From Erythrobacter sp. (lineage in GTDB: Bacteria > Pseudomonadota > Alphaproteobacteria > Sphingomonadales > Sphingomonadaceae), in the NCBI GenBank assembly GCA_030065195.1, contig JASJDE010000013.1, positions 1-41,051 of the forward strand: a stretch of 41,051 nucleotides of DNA, in the 5' to 3' direction. The position numbers and the translations under genes are program-made. Below, one piece after another: positions 17,998-27,058 of this stretch. Position 1 is the stretch's first letter; every line of letters starts with the position of its first letter. The notes beneath the pieces were generated by a model. It saw only the letters and a list, made by a program, of their open reading frames with translations, did not search any database and was not told the origin of the DNA.

Positions 17998-19683
17998 TTG
18001 CGGCGCGTTTCGAACAAAGTGGCTGACGAAAACACAACGGACCGCTTCGGCGCTGCTGAACGCGACTTGATCGCACTTGGCATCGCGACCGCGGCAATCA
18101 TTCTTTTCGTCGCGACCGGCAGCGCAGTGCTGCCGGGCACTCTCAAGGCCATTTTTCAGGGTGCTACCGGGCCGGACTCCGTCCTTGTTACAACCTTGTT
18201 GCTGAACATCGCTTTGGTGATTTTCGGATGGCGCCGCTACCGTCAGCTGACCATCGAAATCAGCGAAAGAAAGCGCGCGGAGGCCCATGCAAAGGCCCTG
18301 TCCGAGGTAGATCCGCTGACCGGATGCCTCAATCGTCGCAGCATGGCCCGCGCTGCCGAGGAGCTACGCACCGAAGCCAACGCTCAAGGTCTGGCCGTGG
18401 CGTTTGCCATGATCGACCTCGATAACTTCAAGCAGATTAACGATATGCATGGCCACGGTGTTGGCGACGCAGTGCTGGTAGCGCTGGCAGATCGTATTCG
18501 TGGACAATTGCCCAAACAGGCTCGATTGGCGAGGCTCGGCGGTGATGAATTCGCTTTTGTGTCGCCGTTTGACGGCACCACCCCCGAACGGATCGACGAC
18601 CTCGTCATCCGCCTTTATGAACACGTAACGGGGCAGTTCGAACTCGACGGAATCACCATCGATGCGACGATGTCGATCGGAATCGCGACCGATCATGACG
18701 AGCACGGAACCAACCCGCTTGTGGCCGATGCCAGCGAGCTCATGCACCGCGCTGACATCGCGATGTATCACGCCAAGAAGCAGGGCAAAAACCGGTTTTT
18801 CTGGTTTGAACCGACGATGGAGAACGAGCTTCGGTTCCGTAACGAACTGGAAACGGGCATCCGCAGGGGGCTGCACGAAAACGAATTCGTACCGTACTAC
18901 GAACAGCAGATCGATCTCGACAGCGGAAAGCTCGTGGGTTTCGAGATGCTGGCGCGCTGGCAGTCACCGCAGCTTGGGATTGTCAGTCCGGAGATCTTTA
19001 TCCCGATCGCGGAAGAAATGGGGCTGATCGGCGAATTGTCGGACAAGTTGATGGCTCAGGCGTTCGCCGACGCCAGCGAATGGGACGATGCGTTGACGCT
19101 TTCGATCAACATCTCCCCCGTCCAGTTGCGCGATCCGTGGTTCGCGCAGAAGCTACTAAAATTGCTTGTGAAACAAGGGCTCCCGCCGAAACGACTGGAA
19201 GTCGAGATCACCGAAAGCTGCCTACACAGCAATATCGGTATGGTTCGTTCGATGATCACGTCGCTGCGCAACCAGGGCGTCAAGATCAGTCTCGACGACT
19301 TCGGAACGGGATATTCCAGCCTCGAACAATTGCGCACATTGCCATTCGATCGACTGAAGATCGACCGCACCTTCATCGGTGAGCTCGGCAATCCTGAAGG
19401 ACGGTCGAAGATCGTCGACGCCATAATCTCTCTGGGTCGCGGGTTGAATATGCCCATCACCGCGGAGGGAATCGAAGACGAGAACATCCTCGACGCCTTG
19501 AAGACTATGGGTCGCCTCAAAGGTCAGGGCTATCTCTATGGTCGTCCGGAAACCGCAGAACAGGTTCGAGATCGCCTGCGCCCGCTTGGGCTGCTCGTGG
19601 AAAGGCGGCGTCCGATCCAAGCCGAAGAAACGACCCACATATTCCCGGAGCCGTCACTCGCTCGTATGAGCGCCAACCAATAA
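17998..19683 (+). CDS. Membrane-associated GGDEF/EAL bifunctional cyclic-di-GMP protein
   Basis: RLGGDEFAF, then EAL-type domain FEMLARWQSP, ISLDDFGTGYSSL, LKIDRTFI; two N-terminal TM-like segments. TTG start at 17998 with upstream GGGGGA; start uncertain. Confidence 0.88.
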   Translation: MRRVSNKVADENTTDRFGAAERDLIALGIATAAIILFVATGSAVLPGTLKAIFQGATGPDSVLVTTLLLNIALVIFGWRRYRQLTIEISERKRAEAHAKALSEVDPLTGCLNRRSMARAAEELRTEANAQGLAVAFAMIDLDNFKQINDMHGHGVGDAVLVALADRIRGQLPKQARLARLGGDEFAFVSPFDGTTPERIDDLVIRLYEHVTGQFELDGITIDATMSIGIATDHDEHGTNPLVADASELMHRADIAMYHAKKQGKNRFFWFEPTMENELRFRNELETGIRRGLHENEFVPYYEQQIDLDSGKLVGFEMLARWQSPQLGIVSPEIFIPIAEEMGLIGELSDKLMAQAFADASEWDDALTLSINISPVQLRDPWFAQKLLKLLVKQGLPPKRLEVEITESCLHSNIGMVRSMITSLRNQGVKISLDDFGTGYSSLEQLRTLPFDRLKIDRTFIGELGNPEGRSKIVDAIISLGRGLNMPITAEGIEDENILDALKTMGRLKGQGYLYGRPETAEQVRDRLRPLGLLVERRRPIQAEETTHIFPEPSLARMSANQ

Positions 19684-19741
19684 CCCGCCACAGCGGGGGG
19701 GCTGGACGCGGCCCTATCGCGTGCATAGATGCCCGCACATC

Positions 19742-20551
19742 ATGCGCGTTCCCTTCATCAAGATGCACGGCCTGGGCAACGACTTCGTCGTGCTGGACGC
19801 GCGCGAACAGAATGTTCCCGCGATTTCTGCCGCGATCGCAAAGGCGATCGCCGATCGCAGGGAAGGCATAGGCTGTGACCAGCTGATCCTGCTGGAGCCG
19901 AGCGCAACGCACGCGTTCCGGATGCGGATCTTCAATTCCGATGGCGGTGAAGTGGAGGCATGCGGCAACGCGTCGCGCGCGGTTGCCCTGCTGCACGGCG
20001 ATTCGGCGGATGTGGAAACGCAGGGCGGCGCGATCCGGATTTCCCCGCGCGACGGCGGTGCCGTGGTCGACATGGGGGTGCCACGCTTCGATTGGGATGC
20101 GATCCCCTTGGCCTACGCGATGGACACCGCCGCCATGCCGGTCGGCTGGAGCGGGTTGGAAACGCCGATGGCGGTCAATGTCGGCAACCCCCACGCGGTA
20201 TTCTTCGTTGAGGACGCAGACGCGGCCGACATCACGACGCTTGGCCCACAGATCGAACACGATCCGATCTTTCCCGAACGCGTCAATGTCAACGTTGCGA
20301 GCCTCGTCGGTGAGAATCACCTTAAGCTGCGAGTTTGGGAGCGTGGTGCAGGACTCACTCGCGCCTGCGGGACCGGTGCGTGTGCGACGGCCATTGCGGC
20401 TATGCGTAGGGGGTTGGTTGGACGACAGGCGACCGTCAGCCTGCCCGGCGGCGACCTCGTCATCGAATGGGACGCCAACGACCGTATCCAGATGGCAGGC
20501 CCGGCCACCGAGGCCTTCCGCGGCACCTTCGAATGGAACGATTACGCGTGA
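19742..20551 (+). CDS. dapF: Diaminopimelate epimerase
   Basis: FIKMHGLGNDFVVLD, EACGNASRA, LTRACGTGACA active-site cysteines. Confidence 0.97.
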   Translation: MRVPFIKMHGLGNDFVVLDAREQNVPAISAAIAKAIADRREGIGCDQLILLEPSATHAFRMRIFNSDGGEVEACGNASRAVALLHGDSADVETQGGAIRISPRDGGAVVDMGVPRFDWDAIPLAYAMDTAAMPVGWSGLETPMAVNVGNPHAVFFVEDADAADITTLGPQIEHDPIFPERVNVNVASLVGENHLKLRVWERGAGLTRACGTGACATAIAAMRRGLVGRQATVSLPGGDLVIEWDANDRIQMAGPATEAFRGTFEWNDYA

Positions 20552-21723
20552 GCGCTCCTGAAGTGATCTCCCTTGGCTGCCGCCTCAATATCGCTGAGAG
20601 CGAACGCATGCGCTCAATGCTCACCGACGCAGGCGACGTGGTGGTGGTCAATTCCTGCGCCGTAACCAGCGAAGCGGTGCGGCAGACCCGCCAGGCTATC
20701 CGCAAGGCCCGGCGCGCGCACCCCGATTCCCGGTTGTTGGTGACGGGATGCGCTGCCGATATCGAGCGAGAACAGCTTGGGGCAATGCCCGAGGTCGACG
20801 GGTTGATCGCCAACGAGCGAAAGCTCGATCCGCGAGCATGGAACATCCCGGCGGCCAGGGCACCGCTCGCCCCGACCAAAACCCGCGCATTCATCGCCGT
20901 GCAGAATGGATGCGATCACGCATGCACCTTCTGCATCATCCCGCAGGGACGCGGGGTCAGCCGTTCATTGCCGATTGCCGAGGCGCTGTATGAGATCGAG
21001 CGACATATCGATCTCGGCGCGAAGGAGGTGGTGCTGACCGGCGTCGACCTGACGTCATGGGGTCACGATCTACCTGGCGCGCCGCCGCTGGGCGTGTTGG
21101 TCGAAGCAATCCTGGATGCCTTCCCCGCCCTTGCGCGACTGCGCCTGTCCTCGCTCGACGGGATCGAAATCGACGAAAGGCTGTTCGAACTGTTCGCCAG
21201 CGAGAAGAGAGTGATGCCGCACCTGCATCTCTCGCTCCAGCACGGCTCGGATTTGATCCTCAAGCGCATGAAGCGCCGCCACTTGCGGTCCGATGCTCTC
21301 GATCTAGCACACCGGCTCAAGGCGCGCCGACCCGACATCGCTTTCGGCGCCGACTTGATGGCTGGCTTCCCCACCGAGACCGATGATCACCACGCCGACA
21401 ATCTCTCGATCATCCGAGAACTCGATATCGTGCATGGCCACATCTTCCCGTTCTCGGCGCGACCAGGCACGCCCGCCGCACGTATGCCGCAAATCGCTCG
21501 CGCACTGGTGAAGACCCGTGCTGCCGAGTTGCGCGGGGCAGTGGCTCACGTGCGCGCAAGGTGGCTGCAAAGCCTTGTGGGCGAAACCTATCGCGTTCTC
21601 GCGGAGAGCGACGGCAGCGGTTACACGCCACATTATGCTCGCGTCGCATTGCCCAACGGGACAGAACCGGGCGACATCATCGATATACCCATCCGCACAG
21701 TCGAGGAAGGCCTGCTCAAGTGA
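20548..21723 (+). CDS. mtaB: tRNA (N6-L-threonylcarbamoyladenosine(37)-C2)-methylthiotransferase MtaB-like (MiaB family)
   Basis: GCRLNIAESERM, radical SAM CDHACTFCIIPQGRG, MAGFPTETDD; GTG start overlapping the dapF stop. Confidence 0.88.
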   Translation: MSAPEVISLGCRLNIAESERMRSMLTDAGDVVVVNSCAVTSEAVRQTRQAIRKARRAHPDSRLLVTGCAADIEREQLGAMPEVDGLIANERKLDPRAWNIPAARAPLAPTKTRAFIAVQNGCDHACTFCIIPQGRGVSRSLPIAEALYEIERHIDLGAKEVVLTGVDLTSWGHDLPGAPPLGVLVEAILDAFPALARLRLSSLDGIEIDERLFELFASEKRVMPHLHLSLQHGSDLILKRMKRRHLRSDALDLAHRLKARRPDIAFGADLMAGFPTETDDHHADNLSIIRELDIVHGHIFPFSARPGTPAARMPQIARALVKTRAAELRGAVAHVRARWLQSLVGETYRVLAESDGSGYTPHYARVALPNGTEPGDIIDIPIRTVEEGLLK

Positions 21724-22643
21724 ACGAGAAAAGCTGGAGCCAGCGCCTCTTTGGAGGGTTCAGCAAGACGTCCGACCGGCTTTCGTCGAACCTCTCCGGT
21801 ATCGTCAGCACCGCCAAGCTCGACGATGCGACGTTGGACGACGTCGAAGATGCGCTGATCGTCTCGGACCTCGGTCCGTCCGCTGCCGCGCGGATCCGCG
21901 CGAAGCTGGCGGAGAAGCGCTTCGGCTTGCAGATCACCGAGAGCGAATTGAAGGAAGCGGTGGCCGAGGAAATCGCGGAAATTCTGCGACCGGTAGCCAA
22001 ACCGCTCGAAGTGACCGCCTTTCCGCGTCCGCAAGTGATCCTCGTTATCGGCGTCAACGGATCGGGCAAGACCACAACCATTGCCAAGCTCGCGCACCTC
22101 TTCACGGAAGACGATTACGGCGTGCTGCTGGCTGCTGGCGACACTTTCCGTGCCGCCGCAATCGGTCAGCTGGCCACCTGGGCCGAACGCGCTGGCGTGG
22201 ACCTCGTCCGCGGCCCCGAAGGCGGCGATCCGGCCAGCATCGTGTTCGATGCGGTCAAGCAGGCAACCGATACCGGGATCGACGCGCTGATCGTCGACAC
22301 GGCAGGACGTCTCCAGAACAAGCGCGAGCTTATGGATGAGCTCGACAAGATCCGCCGCGTGCTGGGCCGACTGAATCCAGAGGCTCCACACGACGTGGTC
22401 CTCGTTCTCGATGCCACCAACGGCCAGAACGCGCTCAGCCAGATAGACGTTTTTAAGGAAGTGGCAGGCGTTACCGGCTTGATCATGACCAAGCTTGACG
22501 GGACAGCGCGCGGAGGCGTGTTGGTCGCTGCGGCAGAACAATACGGCTTGCCGATCCACGCGATCGGGGTGGGAGAGAAGATGGAAGATTTGCGCCCGTT
22601 CGATCCGGACCTGGTGGCGCGCGTGATTGCAGGAGTGGCTTAG
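21720..22643 (+). CDS. ftsY: Signal recognition particle receptor FtsY
   Basis: GVNGSGKTTTIAKLA, AAGDTFRAAAIGQL, IVDTAGRLQNK, MTKLDGTARGG; GTG start overlapping the mtaB stop. Confidence 0.97.
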   Translation: MNEKSWSQRLFGGFSKTSDRLSSNLSGIVSTAKLDDATLDDVEDALIVSDLGPSAAARIRAKLAEKRFGLQITESELKEAVAEEIAEILRPVAKPLEVTAFPRPQVILVIGVNGSGKTTTIAKLAHLFTEDDYGVLLAAGDTFRAAAIGQLATWAERAGVDLVRGPEGGDPASIVFDAVKQATDTGIDALIVDTAGRLQNKRELMDELDKIRRVLGRLNPEAPHDVVLVLDATNGQNALSQIDVFKEVAGVTGLIMTKLDGTARGGVLVAAAEQYGLPIHAIGVGEKMEDLRPFDPDLVARVIAGVA

Positions 22644-23290
22644 TGGCCGACGCGGAAACCAAAAAGGCCGGTTCCAGCTGGCTGAACGTCATGGTCGATT
22701 ATGGACCGCTGCTTGTCTTCCTTGCAGTGTATCGCTTCAACGCGCCCGACGATCCCAATCCGGCCGGCGAGCTGATAGCGATCATCTACGGCACTGGCGC
22801 GTTTATGGTCGCAGCGATCGTGGCATTGCTCGTGTCGCGCTGGCGACTGGGCAAGATCTCGCCGATGCTGTGGTTTTCGACCACGCTGATCGTCGGTTTC
22901 GGGGCGCTGACCATCTTCTTCGGTGACCCGGTATTCGTGCAGCTCAAGCCGACGATCATCTATTCGGTGCTCGGCCTTGCCTTGCTGATCGGATTTTGGC
23001 TCGGCAAGCCATTGCTCAAGATTCTGCTGCAAGCCGCATTTGAAGGCGTAACCGAGGAAGGCTGGCTCAAACTGTCGCGCAATTGGGGCTTCTTCTTCCT
23101 CGCCCTGGCGGCACTAAACGAAGGCCTGCGCGCCTATATGTCTTTCGAGGGGTGGCTTTGGGCGAAGCTCTGGGTCTTCCTACCATTGAGTTTTCTGTTC
23201 ACATTCACCCAAATACCGATGTTGCTGAAGCATGGACTGGATCTGGGCGATGTGGAGGACGCGGTGAAGGAAGAACCACCGACCGGTTGA
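22643..23290 (+). CDS. Inner membrane-spanning protein YciB / septation protein A (IspZ family)
   Basis: DYGPLLVFLAVYRF, KPTIIYSVLGLALLIGF, WAKLWVFLPLSFLFTFTQIPML, several TM segments. Confidence 0.88.
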   Translation: MADAETKKAGSSWLNVMVDYGPLLVFLAVYRFNAPDDPNPAGELIAIIYGTGAFMVAAIVALLVSRWRLGKISPMLWFSTTLIVGFGALTIFFGDPVFVQLKPTIIYSVLGLALLIGFWLGKPLLKILLQAAFEGVTEEGWLKLSRNWGFFFLALAALNEGLRAYMSFEGWLWAKLWVFLPLSFLFTFTQIPMLLKHGLDLGDVEDAVKEEPPTG

Positions 23291-23325
23291 TACCCTGAGA
23301 ATCCGGTCTCGGGAGAAATGACGCG

Positions 23326-24225
23326 ATGTCCGCAAGAAGCCGTTCCGCAACAGTATTCATCGCCCTGGCCCTGGCCGCTTGTTCGCCGGAAGCATCGAAC
23401 CTCGAACTCGTCGACACCACATCCGACCCGGGCCTGCCGCGCGAAACGAACGGACAACGCGCCGAGTTGCTCTCCGCCTTCTTCGGCTTGGACAACGAAC
23501 TGCCATTGCTTGCGAATCGTATCTGCCGAGGCGGGAATGGGTTGGACGGAATGCCCGTCATCTTCTCGACCGAGATCGATCACTCAACATTGCAGGCGGG
23601 CGACTTCAAGGTCACGACCCGATCGGGAAGGCTCGGAACGATGCACTGCGTGTCCCTGCTGCCCGCAACCGATCCCGGCGAATTGCGCACTGCGCTCCTG
23701 ATCGGAGAGTTCGGCAATGCCTCCGACGATCCGCCCGCCACGGTCGAGATTGTCGGCCACCTGACATCGATTGACCAATCGCTTGATTTCAAGGGTGCAA
23801 CAATCGAAGTGACCCCGCTCGACGAAGGTCCCGCGCTGGTAATGGCAGAATTGGTTTCCGACGATGCCGAAGACATGGGTCTCGGTCTTTCACAGACGAG
23901 TGGAAGCCCCTGTCCGGCCAGCGGCGTTGCGCAAGCCGTGCGGGCAATCTGGGCAGGCGGAGTCCGACTAGAAAACGGCGACGAACCAGGCGATGCTGAG
24001 CGTGAGCTTTACAAAGTCACGGTGCAAACGCCGGACGGACGAGAACGCGAGATCACCCCTTACGCGCTGGCCGATCTCGGCGACAACGACAACAATCACG
24101 TGCTTTGCCTCGACACCGCCGATCACCCAATATCGGTATCGTTCCCCGCAAGCATCTTGATCGATCCGAACAATGATCTGAACCCAGCCACCCAGATCAA
24201 GGTCGAAGCACAAAAAGGACCATGA
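23326..24225 (+). CDS. Hypothetical lipoprotein
   Basis: MSARSRSATVFIALALAACSPEAS signal with lipobox; no family recognised. Confidence 0.6.
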   Translation: MSARSRSATVFIALALAACSPEASNLELVDTTSDPGLPRETNGQRAELLSAFFGLDNELPLLANRICRGGNGLDGMPVIFSTEIDHSTLQAGDFKVTTRSGRLGTMHCVSLLPATDPGELRTALLIGEFGNASDDPPATVEIVGHLTSIDQSLDFKGATIEVTPLDEGPALVMAELVSDDAEDMGLGLSQTSGSPCPASGVAQAVRAIWAGGVRLENGDEPGDAERELYKVTVQTPDGREREITPYALADLGDNDNNHVLCLDTADHPISVSFPASILIDPNNDLNPATQIKVEAQKGP

Positions 24226-24264
24226 CCGATGGAGGCAGACTGGCTCCTATGATAGCCGAAAGCG

Positions 24265-24651
24265 ATGCGTGACTGGTTCAGAGACAACTCCGGACGAGAG
24301 TTCTATCGCCTGGCGTCGACGGTCCTGATCGTCTTGATCTACGGTCCCATGATCGCGATCGGAAGTGTCGGTGGGCCGGATTGGGTCAAATTCTCGGCAG
24401 CCGTAATCCCCATTGTCCTGCTGCTCGTCCTTACCGATTTCAGAATGCGCGATGCAGCCTACGCGCGAGGTTGGGTGCTACTCCTGGTCGTCCATGTTAG
24501 TATCGGTCCCTACCTCGAGATCGCCGATGTGAGATTCTACGCTAGCCACCTTATCCATTTGTGCCCGATCCTGATCGGTTGGTGCGCACGGAGCGTCGCG
24601 CAAGACGACACACCGGGTACGAGCGACCAAGCGGCTCCCCGCAAGGGCTAA
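24265..24651 (+). CDS. Hypothetical small membrane protein
   Basis: 128 aa with several hydrophobic TM-like segments. Confidence 0.55.
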   Translation: MRDWFRDNSGREFYRLASTVLIVLIYGPMIAIGSVGGPDWVKFSAAVIPIVLLLVLTDFRMRDAAYARGWVLLLVVHVSIGPYLEIADVRFYASHLIHLCPILIGWCARSVAQDDTPGTSDQAAPRKG

Positions 24652-24726
24652 GAATTCGCGGGTTTGATTTGCCCATAGCGATATGCAACTCCCCCGAAGC
24701 ACAGAGGAAGCCAGGGAGACCATTTG

Positions 24727-25965
24727 ATGAAGATGCCGGATAGCGGCACAGGCTGGGCCGAGCTGCGCGAGACGCTCATTGCCAGAAGGCAAGGCGACGC
24801 CAAGTGGCGCGAAGGAAAGACCGCCGTCTATGTCTTCAACGCAGGCCCGGACGTCGCCGAAGTCCAGCACGAAGCCTATTCGATGTACATGTCCGAGAAC
24901 GGTCTCGGTCCGCTCGCCTTTCCATCGCTTGCGCAGATGGAAAAGGAAGTGATCGAGATGGCGCTTTCGATCCTCCATGGACCAGGAGATGCAACTGGTG
25001 CGATGACTTCGGGCGGGACCGACAGCATCACCATGGCAATGAAGGCCGCGCGCGATTTCGCCCGCGCCGAGAAGGGCCTGAAGGGCACCGCCAATATCGT
25101 CTTGCCGCAATCCGCCCATCCGGCTTTCGACAAGGCTGCGCATCTGATGGACATCGAAGTGCGGAGGATCGCGCTCAAGCAGGACGGCCGTTACGAAGCC
25201 GACCCTGACGCGATGGGCGAGGCTTGCGACGCCAGTACGATCATGATGGTCGGCTCCGCGCCAAACTTCCCGCACGGCATCATCGATCCGATCGCCGAAC
25301 TGGGGGAAATCGCGCTGGCCAAGGAGGTCTGGCTGCATACCGATGCCTGCGTAGGCGGCTATTTCGCGCCCTTCGCCCGCATGAATGGCGTCCCCGTCCC
25401 GCCGTTCGATTTCGAAGTGCCCGGCGTGCAGTCGATCAGCGCCGACCTCCACAAATACGGCTATGCTGCAAAGGGGGCCTCAACCGTCCTGTTCCGGTCG
25501 AAAGGACTCTATTCCCATATGCCTTTCGATGCCCGCAATTGGAGCGGCGCGCCAATGACCACGCCGACGCTCGCCGGGACACGCCCCGGCGGAGCGATTG
25601 CGGCGGCGTGGGCGGTAATGAACTTTCTGGGTGTTGAGGGCTATTGCGAGAAACAGGGTTTGGTGTGCGAAACCCGCGAGCGCGCTGAGCGGGGCTTCGA
25701 AGCGCTGGGCTTTGAGGTTCTGGGAAAGCCCTTGCTCGGATTGGTCGCTTTTCGCCATCCGGAGCACGACAGCTTCGCGATCTATGGCGAGATGTACCGC
25801 AAGGGCTGGTTCACCTCGATCACCGTCGACCCGCCGAGTCTGCACCTGATGCTCTCTCCCAAACATGCCGAAGTCATCGACGAATACATGGAAGATCTGC
25901 GGATCAGCCTGGAAACGGTCGCCGCCGGGAAGCAGGGCGAGAAGGTCGAGGCACGGTACAACTAG
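24727..25965 (+). CDS. PLP-dependent sphingosine-1-phosphate lyase-like / group II decarboxylase family protein
   Basis: MTSGGTDSITMAMKAARD, WLHTDACVGGYFAPF, SISADLHKYGYAAKGASTVLFRS (PLP Lys in DLHKYG). Confidence 0.85.
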   Translation: MKMPDSGTGWAELRETLIARRQGDAKWREGKTAVYVFNAGPDVAEVQHEAYSMYMSENGLGPLAFPSLAQMEKEVIEMALSILHGPGDATGAMTSGGTDSITMAMKAARDFARAEKGLKGTANIVLPQSAHPAFDKAAHLMDIEVRRIALKQDGRYEADPDAMGEACDASTIMMVGSAPNFPHGIIDPIAELGEIALAKEVWLHTDACVGGYFAPFARMNGVPVPPFDFEVPGVQSISADLHKYGYAAKGASTVLFRSKGLYSHMPFDARNWSGAPMTTPTLAGTRPGGAIAAAWAVMNFLGVEGYCEKQGLVCETRERAERGFEALGFEVLGKPLLGLVAFRHPEHDSFAIYGEMYRKGWFTSITVDPPSLHLMLSPKHAEVIDEYMEDLRISLETVAAGKQGEKVEARYN

Positions 25966-26041
25966 TGGCGATATCGTAGTGGATCCGACCCGAGAATTCT
26001 CCGGCGCATTCGCCTTCAGCACCCGTCAGGCCGATGACCGC

Positions 26042-26992
26042 TTAGGGAATTTCCTGATCGGATGACGGGAGCCCGCCGAGACTTCTACATCCCACGCTCT
26101 GCTCATCGATCTTTCGCGCAACCCAAAGAAATGCGTTTTCAAGCAGTCTCGCATAGTGGGGATCGGAATAGCTCTTGTCGCTGTGGCCGATCGCCGAATA
26201 CAGAACGCGCCCATTTTTCGGACAGCGGCTCCAAATCACGGGATGATTGATTGCGCCTTCGCCCATGCGCAGGTCGGCAATGTCGCCGTAGGCATCGTTG
26301 CGGGGGCTGTAGGTGCTTTCATCGAGACCGACGATGGCGTGCATGCCATGATCCTGAGCACGACTGTCGAAGCTGTACCATTCGTCGTTGTGCAGCCAGC
26401 TCGCAGGTATTCCGGCTGTCACCGGATGGTTTGAGCTGAGCACCTCGAGGCGAGCGTCCTGAAACTGCGGCTCTGCGGGATGCCCGATAAATCGCGGCCC
26501 GATCAGGTTGTCCTGATACCATTCCCAGTTGCTTTGTGATGCGTCTCCTGACCCGTGCAAACCGATCCAGCCGCCGCCCTTTTCGAGCCAAATCTGGAAG
26601 GCGCTTTCCTGCCCTTCGGTCAATCCATCGCCGGTAGTGTTGTTGAACACCACGACATCGAAGCGCGCGAGGTCGGTTTCGTTGAACACTGCCGCATTTG
26701 CCGTAGTGAAGATGCCGTATCGATGTTCGCGCGCCAGTTGCACGAAGAACAGGTCGGCGCCTGCAATCCCCTCATTGTGACGCCACCCCAAGGTCTTCGA
26801 GAAGACTAGGATCGCGGGCTGCTGCAGCCATTGCGTGATCTCTGGCCGAACTGCATCGAAGCGGCCAGCGTCTTGTCCGGATGCGACGGGGGACGAGACC
26901 AGCAAGAACACCAAAGCGAGGGGTTGCAATAGCTGCCGCACGAAAGTCTCCAGAAATCGAATTGGTCCCTGTTGTGCATCATGCTGCCGCAA
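26042..26992 (-). CDS. ThuA-like domain protein with signal peptide
   Basis: AILVFSKTLGWRHNEGI, VVVFNNTTGD, GGGWIGLHGSGDA, HPVIWSRCPKNGRVLYSAIGH. Confidence 0.88.
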   Translation of the reverse strand: MRQHDAQQGPIRFLETFVRQLLQPLALVFLLVSSPVASGQDAGRFDAVRPEITQWLQQPAILVFSKTLGWRHNEGIAGADLFFVQLAREHRYGIFTTANAAVFNETDLARFDVVVFNNTTGDGLTEGQESAFQIWLEKGGGWIGLHGSGDASQSNWEWYQDNLIGPRFIGHPAEPQFQDARLEVLSSNHPVTAGIPASWLHNDEWYSFDSRAQDHGMHAIVGLDESTYSPRNDAYGDIADLRMGEGAINHPVIWSRCPKNGRVLYSAIGHSDKSYSDPHYARLLENAFLWVARKIDEQSVGCRSLGGLPSSDQEIP

Positions 26993-27058
26993 TGCGATTG
27001 GGCAAGTCTCTTCCAGATGGACAAGGCAATTCCGTCCAGATCCAGCAGCAAGCCTAGA

